Made by a program: the position numbers and the translations under genes. The notes beneath the pieces were generated by a model, which saw only the letters and a program-made list of their open reading frames with translations, did not search any database and was not told the DNA's origin. Positions 52,966-60,179 of a stretch of DNA of 60,179 nucleotides are shown one piece after another. The stretch comes from Lachnospiraceae bacterium (GTDB lineage Bacteria > Bacillota > Clostridia > Lachnospirales > Lachnospiraceae), in contig JAGBEV010000027.1 of assembly GCA_017936785.1 (NCBI GenBank), forward strand, positions 1-60,179, written 5' to 3'. Every line of letters starts with the position of its first letter. Position 1 is the first letter of the stretch.

Positions 52966-52997
52966 ACACATGACCTGTTAAAACACAGGTCATGTGT
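52966..52997 (+). repeat. perfect 13-bp hairpin after esxA
   Basis: ACACATGACCTGT (52966-52978) and its exact complement (52985-52997) with a 6-base loop. No T-run follows, so it is unlikely to terminate well; it probably protects the esxA end of the mRNA or slows polymerase, giving more EsxA than downstream parts. Confidence 0.7.
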
Positions 52998-53113
52998 TAT
53001 AATCTTAACTAAAGGTTAAAAATAATAACTATATGTTTATAAATTTTGTAAATAGGACCAGTTTATTTTAAAGCAGTAGAGGACTGAGAAAATTACTATA
53101 TAGAGGAAAGCAA

Positions 53114-53542
53114 ATGAGCGATTTAATATCAGATAATAACTCTGTCAGCCAAAATGATGCAGGTTCAGATGCGGTATTAAATCTTAATGTAGATGATTTA
53201 AACTGGCAGGGAAAACAATCGACCTCCCTGTGTGACAGATTTCAAATACATATGTTTACTGAAGAATTCGAGCAGGCAGAACAGACAGTCAAAAAGGCTG
53301 AACAGGAAAATATAGATGGCATTTTTGAAAATGTGATGTTTCAGGATGAAACAGGCAACAATGAAAACGAACAGATATTTGCAACAGTTATGTCAGCAGA
53401 TACGGATGTTATCGTTAAGGCGGATTATACATCGGAAGGTGTAAAAAACTTTGATTTTTGGGCAATTTTTTATATTTTTTGTGGGATTGCCGTTGCCGGA
53501 GGAATTTTGTGGCTTATTGACCGAAGGAGAAAAAAGAAATGA
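53114..53542 (+). CDS. essA: EssA-like T7SS membrane protein
   Basis: 142 residues. A soluble acidic part is followed by one C-terminal membrane helix (about 113-134) and a basic end DRRRKKK. The position between esxA and esaB, the size, the single C-terminal span and the phrase IDGIFENVMFQDE match EssA of other Firmicutes by eye, but overall similarity is low. EssA is an essential membrane part of the machine. The ribosome binding site AGAGGAAAG lies before the ATG. Its end overlaps esaB by four bases. Confidence 0.6.
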   Translation: MSDLISDNNSVSQNDAGSDAVLNLNVDDLNWQGKQSTSLCDRFQIHMFTEEFEQAEQTVKKAEQENIDGIFENVMFQDETGNNENEQIFATVMSADTDVIVKADYTSEGVKNFDFWAIFYIFCGIAVAGGILWLIDRRRKKK

Positions 53543-53784
53543 AAATAACAATTACCATAAAAAACTGCATCAGTAACAGAGAATGCAATATTCAGGTTGA
53601 TAACGGGCAGAAAATCGGAACGACGATCAGGGTCTTGGAAGATAATCTGGCGGATGTCATGGAAGGACTTTCGGGTAATGTTAAAGTAAAGTCACAAAGA
53701 ACCAAAAGAAGAATTGATTTAAATAGAAATTATGAACATGAAATGATTTTTAGTGGAGATATCTTACTGCTTTGCAGTGAATGA
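53539..53784 (+). CDS. esaB: EsaB/YukD-like ubiquitin-fold protein
   Basis: 81 residues, ubiquitin-like: MKITITIKNC at the start, a central helix (KIGTTIRVLEDNLADVM), KRRIDLNRNYEHEMIFSGDILLL at the end, as in YukD. It is a cytosolic accessory part of T7SSb and may regulate the machine. It overlaps the EssA-like gene (ATGA), showing translational coupling. No di-glycine end is present, as expected for this family. Confidence 0.82.
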   Translation: MKITITIKNCISNRECNIQVDNGQKIGTTIRVLEDNLADVMEGLSGNVKVKSQRTKRRIDLNRNYEHEMIFSGDILLLCSE

Positions 53785-53806
53785 CAAAAGATAAGGAGTG
53801 ACAAAA

Positions 53807-54934
53807 GTGCAGAAAGCAGAAAGTATTATGGAAAATAATTTTGCAAAAGAAACGATCAGAAAATCTTCAATGGCAGCAGAGGATACTTTTGATTATTTAA
53901 AAATAACAGCAAATGTACAGGGAGTGATACCCTGCACATTTGAGGAAACGTTGGAAGAGATAACCTTTGAATATGATCTGACAGGGCTGAGTTCCTTAAA
54001 AGATATTGAGCGGGAAACAGAGGAAAGAAAAAGACAGTTTTTGATTAATTTTGTGGGATTATATCAGGTTTTTGAGCAATATCATATTGACATAAATGAA
54101 AAAAATATTTTTTATGATGAAAACATGCTTCCCTATGTAAAAGCAAGGGATTTGTATGGGAGAGAAGGAAAAGCGGAAGAAAGTGATTTTTTATATGCCT
54201 ATAAATGTATAGCAGGAGGGATTTTAAGCAGGAAATACAAGATCAACCAGGTTTTAGACAGCGGATTGGAAATTTTAAAGAAAGATAAAAGTCTGAGTGA
54301 TATTGTTGCGGCAGGGAATATACAGGAGCTGGTTGGCATATTGAGAAGCTCCAGAGCTGATTTTATTAAAAATAAGGAAAAGAAGTTCCGTCAGGTATCC
54401 AAAGTAAAGTATAGCATATGGAGGACTTTGGCAATCGTCATGCTGCTTGTAGGAATCATTGCGGGGGGACTTTCCACATATTACGGAGGATTTATCATTC
54501 CCGAACAAAAGGCTTTGGTTATGGCAAATGAGAGATTTATTACCAAAGATTATGTAGGGTGCATTGACAGTGTGAAAAAAATGGAAGTAGAGGATATGGA
54601 TACCCATACCAAATACATTCTGGCAGTGTCATATGCAAGCACTGAAAGCTTCAAGCAGGAAGAAATCAGTGAGATCATTTCCAAGTTATCTATTAACAGC
54701 AATGAAAAGGAACTGGAGTATTGGATTTATCTGGGCAGGCTGGATGTTTCCCAGGCTGAAAATATAGCATTGGCATTGTCTGATGATAAGCTGTTGATTT
54801 ATGCATATATGAAAGAAATAGATATATTGGAAAACAGAAACGATATGGATGGAGAAGAAAAGAAATCAAGGCTGGATACATTAAATAGTGAAATCAAAGC
54901 TTTGGGAGAAAAATATACCACAGAAGAGCAGTAA
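53807..54934 (+). CDS. essB: EssB, T7SS membrane pseudokinase
   Basis: 375 residues from GTG 53807 (AAGGAG eight bases upstream; GTG 53798 overlaps that site). The cytoplasmic N-half has the EssB pseudokinase fold, with DYLKITANVQGVIPCTFEETLEEITFEYDL near the start. One membrane helix (about 209-230, VMLLVGIIAGGLSTYYGGFI) follows, then an outer helical domain with EQKALVMANERFITKDYVGCIDSVKKM. It binds EssC and forms the channel base. Length is near the usual 400-440. Confidence 0.92.
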   Translation: MQKAESIMENNFAKETIRKSSMAAEDTFDYLKITANVQGVIPCTFEETLEEITFEYDLTGLSSLKDIERETEERKRQFLINFVGLYQVFEQYHIDINEKNIFYDENMLPYVKARDLYGREGKAEESDFLYAYKCIAGGILSRKYKINQVLDSGLEILKKDKSLSDIVAAGNIQELVGILRSSRADFIKNKEKKFRQVSKVKYSIWRTLAIVMLLVGIIAGGLSTYYGGFIIPEQKALVMANERFITKDYVGCIDSVKKMEVEDMDTHTKYILAVSYASTESFKQEEISEIISKLSINSNEKELEYWIYLGRLDVSQAENIALALSDDKLLIYAYMKEIDILENRNDMDGEEKKSRLDTLNSEIKALGEKYTTEEQ

Positions 54935-54953
54935 TGCAGAGGAGCAGAGGCAG

Positions 54954-57900
54954 ATGCGTTGTTACGAAAGGAAAGAAAAAATCTGGATTGCAGATCAGAA
55001 TGAGATATGTCATGCGGACATTCGGATTCATGACCTGTCAATACAATTATTGATAGATAGAAATGATGTTGTGATAAAAAGGGAATTATCGGATGAAGTG
55101 TGCCTCAATGATACGCTTGTAACGGAAAACAGATTACAAATATCAGAAGGTGATACTCTGACTTTTGATCAGATTTCAATTACATTTTTTGATACCTATA
55201 TAGAAATGGAAGGTGATGAGGAACGCATTCAGACAACATTGTTACCCTGCAAAAACAGGAATAACTATTTTGAAGGATTCCCTTTCTATAAGCGTTCTCC
55301 AAGGGTCATTTACAAGATTCAAAAAGAAAAAATAGAAATCCAAAGTCCGCCTCAGAAAAAGGAACTGACAAAGGGCGGATTGGCACAAATGATCATTCCG
55401 CCGGTTTGTATGCTGGCTTTTACAATAGCTATGGGAGTTTTGTTAAAAAGAGGGTCTTATATTTTTATGAGTATCGGAATGACCATTATTACCACTATTT
55501 TTTCGGTACAAAAATTTATTTCGGATACAAAGGATATCAAAAAAGAAAATAAAGACCGTGAAATCATGTATGAGAACTACCTTTTAGATACCAGGAAACG
55601 TATTCTGAAAGCAAGAAAAGCAGAAAGAACTGCACTGGAATATCAAAATCCTACACTTTCGGAATTGGAACATATGGTCAGCAGTTATAGCAGCCGTATT
55701 TATGAAAGAAGTATCTTAGATGATGACTTCCTGAATGTAAATCTGGGCTATTACAGAGGAAAGTCCAGCGTAGAGGTGACAACACAGTTAAAGGATCTGG
55801 AAATAAAAAAGGATGAACTGGCAGAGGAAGCAAAAGCGATTCCGAAAGATTTCCGCAAAATTGATCATATTCCGGTTCAGATTGATTTAAAGAGGGCTCA
55901 TCTGGGGCTTGTGGGTTCCAAGGCAAATGTACATGAACAGATTAAATATCTGCTTGCGCAGATTACATTTTTTCAAAGCTATAGGGATTTACAGATCATC
56001 CTGATTCATAATAGGGGATATGATGAAGAGTTTGAATATGCTAACTGGTATCCGCACCTGCGTATACAGGCAATAAATGTATATGGAAGGATTAGCTCGG
56101 AACAGGCAAGAGACCAGATACTGGGAAGTATCCAGCAAATATTAAAAGATAGAAAAATGAAGCAGGAGGAGGAAAAGCAGGAAACAGTATTTTCACCTTA
56201 TTATTTGTTTATTATTGACGAACCTAAATTGATTCTCAATCACGCGATCATGGAATATTTGCAGAGTAAACAGATGACACTGGGATTCAGTATTATTTAT
56301 ACCACGGATCAAAAGGCAAATCTGCCTGAAAATATCAGGACTGTCTGCATATTACACGATTCCCAGAGCGGAACGTTGCTCATAGAAGAGGGCGAAAAGA
56401 AGGACAGAAAATTTCAGGTTCAGCATATCAATGAAGTTGATCTGGAAGGGATGGCAAGAAGCTTAAGCGCTTTGATCCATGAGCAGGGTGTCAGCAGTAA
56501 AATACCGGAATCCATTACTTTTTTTGATATGTATGGAATTACCCATCCTGAGGAATTACAGATTAAAGAACGCTGGAAGAAAAATGAGTCCCATAAATCA
56601 TTAGCAGTGCCGCTTGGCGTAAGGGCTGAAAATGATTATGTTGAATTAAATTTACATGAGAAAGCCCATGGCCCTCACGGACTGGTGGCGGGAACAACAG
56701 GTTCAGGAAAATCTGAAATCGTACAATCCTATATATTGTCACTTGCAGTTAATTTTCATCCTCATGAAGTGGGATTTTTGCTAATTGACTATAAAGGTGG
56801 CGGTATGGCAAATCTATTTGCGAAGCTGCCTCATTTACTGGGAACCATTACAAATCTGGATAAAGCGGAAAGTATGCGTGCAATGGCATCCATAAAAAGT
56901 GAATTATCCCGCAGACAGCGGATTTTTAGTGATAATAATGTAAATCACATTAATGGATACAATAAGCTGTTTAAATTGGGTAAAGTAGCGGAACCATTGC
57001 CTCATCTGTTTTTGATCAGCGATGAGTTTGCAGAGCTGAAAAAGGAACAGCCGGAGTTCATGAGCGAACTGGTTTCAACGGCACGTATTGGTCGAAGCTT
57101 GGGAATCCATTTGATTCTTGCCACTCAGAAGCCCAGTGGCGTAGTGGATGATCAGATATGGACAAACAGTAAATTCCGTCTATGTCTGAAGGTGCAGAAT
57201 GCCGGAGACAGCAAAGAGATGTTAAAGACTCCGGATGCAGCAAATATTACACAGGCAGGAAGAGCCTATTTACAGGTGGGGAATAATGAAATTTATGAAT
57301 TATTTCAATCGGCATGGAGTGGTGCTACATATAGCAGTGAACAAACTGAAGAGGAGAAAGAAGATGACAGGGTATATCTGATCAGCCCTTTGGGACAGGG
57401 AAGATTGATCAATCAGGATCTGAGCGGTTCAGTAGAGAGCAATCAGATTAAAGCGACCCAGTTAGATGCCATTGTGGAACATCTTCATGATATTTATGAA
57501 ACTGAAAAAGCGGTGGAAGTAAAAAAGCCGTGGCTGCCGTCATTACCGGAATTGATGCAATCGCCGTATACAAAACAGGTACAGGACAGTGCGGCATTTC
57601 AGCAGGGAGATTATACTCTGGGAATCGGTATGATAGATGTGCCGGAGGAACAACTGCAGGAAGAGTATGTGCTAAATCTGATAAAGAATGGGCACTTACT
57701 TTATATGGCATCCAGCGGATATGGAAAAACAATGTTTTTAACAAATATTGCTTTAGGGCTTTCCATGAAAAATGCTGTTAAAAATCTGAATTTTTATATT
57801 TTAGATCTGGGAAACAGTGGTCTGATTCCTTTGAAAGGGCTGCCGCATGTGGCGGATTATATGGGATTGGATGACGGTGAGAAAATTGAAAAATTCCAAA

Positions 57901-59150
57901 AACTGATCTTGGATGAAATGGCAGAGCGAAAGAGGAAATTTGCAAAAGCCATGGCACAGAGTATTTCTGTTTATAATTCCAGCCAGCCGGAGCCTTTGAA
58001 GATTTTGGTAATTCTGATAGATAATTTTGATTCCTTTAAAGAATTGGGAGATAAAGCAGATCAGTTTATTCAGAAGGTGTCCCGTGACGGAGCGGGATTG
58101 GGAATTTATCTGTTGATCACTATGGGCAGGATCAATTCTATGAAAGGGGCTGTGTTAAATAACATTAAGGAAAGAATTGCAGGATATAATTTTGAGGCAG
58201 GAGAAAACAGATCATTAATAGGGCGCAGCGATTATAACCTGCCGGAAGACAAAAAGGGAAGGGTATTGGTAAAACGTGATAATGTTAATGTCATGCAGAT
58301 CTATACACCTGTGCCATGCGAGTCTGAATTGGCATATAATGCAAATTTAAAAGCATTGGTCAGTGACATTTCACATGCCAGTACGGAAGAACATGCCAAA
58401 GGCATTCCCATGTTACCGGAAGAACTATATTCCGAAATGCTGCCTCAGTATCCGGGATATGAGGAGAGTAGTCATAAGATTCCGGTGGGCATAGAAGTTA
58501 ATGATCTGAATGTTCAATATCTGGATATAAGCAAAGGCGTAGGAATGATCATAGGCGGAGCCGGTACAGGACGCACGAATCTGCTTCATCAGACCTTGCA
58601 TTATCTGCAGGGAAGAAAAGTCTGGATTCTTGACCAGGAAAAGCGTACATCGGCGGAGTTTATGAATGTAGAAAGATTTGATTATGGAGCAGATTTTGAT
58701 TCCATTCATCGCATTTTGGGTGATATAGACAGAGAGTGTCAATGCAGGAAAGAAGACTATGAGGAAGCAAAATTGGATAATCTTACACTTACTTTATATG
58801 ACTTTCTGCAAACGAAAGAACCTGTGTATGTTGTAATTGATATTGTGCAGGAATTATATGCGCTGCTGCAAAGAGAAGGAGCAGCAGAAGAAATGGATAT
58901 TTTAGAGGAGGCGGTAAAATGGGGAATTTATGTAATTGTATCTTCAGAACCTAAAATTCCACTTCGTTCAGGAAAGTTTATGGAACTGGTGGGACAGAGC
59001 AAAACGGGCATCATTTTAGGAAATATCAAAGAGCAAAAGGTATTTGAATTTACCGGTCTTAGAGAGGAAAACCGTAGAGTAGAATATGGATATCGTCATA
59101 CAAATGGTGTAAATCAAAAAATAATGTTAGCCAAGTATATGGAGGTGTAG
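54954..59150 (+). CDS. essC: EssC, FtsK/SpoIIIE-type T7SS ATPase
   Basis: 1398 residues from ATG 54954 (GAGGAG upstream). The order is an FHA-like N-terminal region (about 1-95), two adjacent membrane spans (near 145-190), then three ATPase domains. D1 has Walker A GTTGSGKS (near 579) and Walker B LFLISDEF (near 683). D2 has SSGYGKT (near 919) and ILVILIDNFD. D3 has GGAGTGRTN (near 1201), with arginine in place of the Walker lysine, and VYVVIDIVQ. It is the motor that recognises and exports WXG100/LXG substrates. Slightly shorter than the S. aureus protein (about 1480). The start was chosen over the GTG at 54888, which lies inside essB. Confidence 0.95.
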   Translation: MRCYERKEKIWIADQNEICHADIRIHDLSIQLLIDRNDVVIKRELSDEVCLNDTLVTENRLQISEGDTLTFDQISITFFDTYIEMEGDEERIQTTLLPCKNRNNYFEGFPFYKRSPRVIYKIQKEKIEIQSPPQKKELTKGGLAQMIIPPVCMLAFTIAMGVLLKRGSYIFMSIGMTIITTIFSVQKFISDTKDIKKENKDREIMYENYLLDTRKRILKARKAERTALEYQNPTLSELEHMVSSYSSRIYERSILDDDFLNVNLGYYRGKSSVEVTTQLKDLEIKKDELAEEAKAIPKDFRKIDHIPVQIDLKRAHLGLVGSKANVHEQIKYLLAQITFFQSYRDLQIILIHNRGYDEEFEYANWYPHLRIQAINVYGRISSEQARDQILGSIQQILKDRKMKQEEEKQETVFSPYYLFIIDEPKLILNHAIMEYLQSKQMTLGFSIIYTTDQKANLPENIRTVCILHDSQSGTLLIEEGEKKDRKFQVQHINEVDLEGMARSLSALIHEQGVSSKIPESITFFDMYGITHPEELQIKERWKKNESHKSLAVPLGVRAENDYVELNLHEKAHGPHGLVAGTTGSGKSEIVQSYILSLAVNFHPHEVGFLLIDYKGGGMANLFAKLPHLLGTITNLDKAESMRAMASIKSELSRRQRIFSDNNVNHINGYNKLFKLGKVAEPLPHLFLISDEFAELKKEQPEFMSELVSTARIGRSLGIHLILATQKPSGVVDDQIWTNSKFRLCLKVQNAGDSKEMLKTPDAANITQAGRAYLQVGNNEIYELFQSAWSGATYSSEQTEEEKEDDRVYLISPLGQGRLINQDLSGSVESNQIKATQLDAIVEHLHDIYETEKAVEVKKPWLPSLPELMQSPYTKQVQDSAAFQQGDYTLGIGMIDVPEEQLQEEYVLNLIKNGHLLYMASSGYGKTMFLTNIALGLSMKNAVKNLNFYILDLGNSGLIPLKGLPHVADYMGLDDGEKIEKFQKLILDEMAERKRKFAKAMAQSISVYNSSQPEPLKILVILIDNFDSFKELGDKADQFIQKVSRDGAGLGIYLLITMGRINSMKGAVLNNIKERIAGYNFEAGENRSLIGRSDYNLPEDKKGRVLVKRDNVNVMQIYTPVPCESELAYNANLKALVSDISHASTEEHAKGIPMLPEELYSEMLPQYPGYEESSHKIPVGIEVNDLNVQYLDISKGVGMIIGGAGTGRTNLLHQTLHYLQGRKVWILDQEKRTSAEFMNVERFDYGADFDSIHRILGDIDRECQCRKEDYEEAKLDNLTLTLYDFLQTKEPVYVVIDIVQELYALLQREGAAEEMDILEEAVKWGIYVIVSSEPKIPLRSGKFMELVGQSKTGIILGNIKEQKVFEFTGLREENRRVEYGYRHTNGVNQKIMLAKYMEV

Positions 59151-59153
59151 CAA

Positions 59154-59552
59154 ATGGCAGATACAGGGAAAACGCAACAGGAACAGCAGAGAATCAGTGC
59201 AATTATGGGACAGATCAGAGTAATTGACGGAAAGATAAGTGCAAGCAAGCAGGTAAGAGGCACGCTTTCCGGTTATAAGACGTCATTGGATTCGGAAATT
59301 GTGAGCTGGAAAGGTGTCAGGACAACTTTAAATAGTGATGTCAGATATACACAAATCGTGACTACAGATGTATTTGAAGGAGAAATGGCAAACCGTTTAA
59401 AAACCTATATGAGTACTGTGGTATCGGATATCAATACAGGCATTTCGGATAGTGAAACTTTATTAGGCGCATTAAATACTCAGATCGGTGCGTTAGAAGC
59501 GTATGAAAGCAGGCTTTCCAGCCAGAGAGCGGCTTTGGTTGGGCAGTTATAG
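59154..59552 (+). CDS. small helical T7SS-associated protein (YwqH/DUF5082-like)
   Basis: 132 residues, all helical by eye, with heptad-like spacing (RISAIMGQIRVIDGKISAS, later GISDSETLLGALNTQIGALEAYESRLSSQRAAL). It carries one WKGV near the middle (residues 52-55). Bacillus YwqH, encoded next to a YeeF/LXG toxin, has a similar layout, but I cannot assign the family firmly. Two bases separate it from essC, so it is in the same operon. It is probably a chaperone or partner of a secreted effector. Confidence 0.6.
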   Translation: MADTGKTQQEQQRISAIMGQIRVIDGKISASKQVRGTLSGYKTSLDSEIVSWKGVRTTLNSDVRYTQIVTTDVFEGEMANRLKTYMSTVVSDINTGISDSETLLGALNTQIGALEAYESRLSSQRAALVGQL

Positions 59553-59570
59553 GTAAGGAGGAAGTAAATT

Positions 59571-59861
59571 ATGGCGGCAGCAAAAGTTGGAGTAGGGGAA
59601 GATGAATACACTTTGTTGTGTTCAGAATTCAAAAGTGCACAGGATGACTTTATTGCACAAATTGAAAAAGTAAAAAGTAAAATAGAACAGGTAAATTGTA
59701 AAGACGGAGGCTTTTATGCTGAAAATCTGACACCAAACGTGGAAAAACTTTTAACAACGATTGATACGATCAAGGGCGCTATCGAGCAAGTACAAAGTTC
59801 TGAAAATGAAACAATCGATAGCTTTCAGCGAGCAATAGATAATGTAGATACTTGTTGTTAA
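59571..59861 (+). CDS. WXG100-like small helical protein
   Basis: 96 residues in two helices around CKDGGFYAENL (near 43-53), which is a WxG-like turn with GGFY. The first helix has LLCSEFKSAQDDFIAQIEKVKSKIEQV; the second TPNVEKLLTTIDTIKGAIEQV. It ends DTCC, two adjacent cysteines. It could be an effector partner or a secreted WXG100-type substrate. AAGGAGG precedes the ATG. It sits 18 bases after the previous gene. Confidence 0.65.
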   Translation: MAAAKVGVGEDEYTLLCSEFKSAQDDFIAQIEKVKSKIEQVNCKDGGFYAENLTPNVEKLLTTIDTIKGAIEQVQSSENETIDSFQRAIDNVDTCC

Positions 59862-59876
59862 ATGGGAGGTATAGAA

Positions 59877-60173
59877 ATGGGTAAACAAAATATAGCGATA
59901 GATTATGGAAAAGTACAGCAGTTATCTGCAGATATCAGCACTTCAAACGGTGGAGGTTTTGACGATATTGTATCGGATTATGAGAAACTGACTGATAACA
60001 TGACAAAATCAGCCGGCGAAATGTTTGAAGCAGTCAAGGACCAGATCACAGCCGAAAAAGAAGTGGTCAGTGCCATGTCCAAAGCATGCCTGCAGCTTGT
60101 AGGAAGCATAGATACAGCTGCACAGTCATTCCAAAATGTAGACGAAGCAATGAGAAATATGATGAACAATTAA
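59877..60173 (+). CDS. WXG100-like small helical protein at the right edge
   Basis: 98 residues from ATG 59877 with GGGAGGT upstream; the ATG at 59862 lies before that site. Two helical parts: IDYGKVQQLSADIS, then FDDIVSDYEKLTDNMTKSAGEMFEAVKDQI and a C-terminal helix with SFQNVDEAMRNMMNN. It lacks a tryptophan. The Gly-Gly-Gly-Phe turn (about 29-32) and composition resemble small partners of LXG effectors. The effector gene itself would lie right of the window. Confidence 0.65.
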   Translation: MGKQNIAIDYGKVQQLSADISTSNGGGFDDIVSDYEKLTDNMTKSAGEMFEAVKDQITAEKEVVSAMSKACLQLVGSIDTAAQSFQNVDEAMRNMMNN

Positions 60174-60179
60174 AAGAAA

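Noticed and set aside
1-60179. CRISPR arrays, tRNA or rRNA genes, intact insertion sequences
   Set aside because: No regularly spaced repeats, no tRNA-like cloverleaf sequences with a TTCGA loop, and no complete transposase frame were seen on reading both strands.

Overview
The window reads as chromosomal DNA of a low-to-moderate GC anaerobic member of the Clostridia, most likely family Lachnospiraceae. This is inferred from gene content: a giant 2-hydroxyacyl-CoA dehydratase activase, a Na+-translocating biotin decarboxylase operon, CIRCE-controlled Hsp20 genes, a dead rhomboid, a sigma-like protein, and the order YqzL-RecO-GlyQS-AlaS-RpsU. No tRNA, rRNA, CRISPR array or intact insertion sequence is visible. 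Nearly all genes lie on the + strand; the activase (3683-7945) is the only well-supported minus-strand gene.

Layout. 0.15-2.6 kb: a short DXS-type enzyme followed by decayed mobile DNA (a frameshifted small gene and a fragment carrying a serine-recombinase C-terminus). 2.6-3.7 kb: two Hsp20 genes behind a CIRCE-overlapped promoter, ending in a bidirectional terminator. 3.7-11.8 kb: the activase, a pseudo-rhomboid with a zinc-ribbon-like tail, a sigma-like protein lacking region 4, a small membrane protein with a TetR regulator, and a truncated gene. 11.8-22.5 kb: housekeeping genes (M16 peptidase, era, yqzL, recO, glyQS, gtrA family, alaS, rpsU). 23.2-28.9 kb: a complete liv branched-chain amino acid ABC operon plus a cytidylate-kinase-like protein. 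29-30.3 kb: a cupin-MarR-GNAT operon with two matching operators. 30.4-35.4 kb: two D,D-carboxypeptidases flanking a metallophosphoesterase and scpAB. 35.5-40.9 kb: a Na+ pump decarboxylase operon with two kinds of carboxyltransferase. 41-49.5 kb: an anchored unknown protein, thioesterase, TetR and RpiR regulators, a flavoprotein, cmk, ispH overlapping an S1 protein gene, cheR and an XRE regulator.

49.6-60.2 kb, running off the right edge: a type VIIb secretion (T7SSb/Ess) locus. It holds a LytTR response regulator, an intergenic RNA able to fold into a roughly 125-nt nested hairpin, a short EsaA/YueB-like protein, a WXG100 protein, an EssA-like protein, EsaB/YukD, EssB, a 1398-residue EssC, and then three small helical proteins that look like partners or chaperones of an effector beyond the window. 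This block looks more AT-rich by eye than its flanks and is the best candidate for an under-described system.

How the genes work together. The T7SS genes form one machine: EssC motor, EssB/EsaA/EssA membrane parts, EsaB accessory and EsxA substrate. The 35.5-40.9 kb genes supply acyl-CoA-type and oxaloacetate-type carboxyltransferases sharing one biotin carrier and one Na+ pump. The liv genes form one importer. Several leaders carry visible control elements: CIRCE, MarR and TetR palindromes, a hairpin that can hide a Shine-Dalgarno sequence, and terminator-like hairpins immediately downstream of promoters (alaS, liv).
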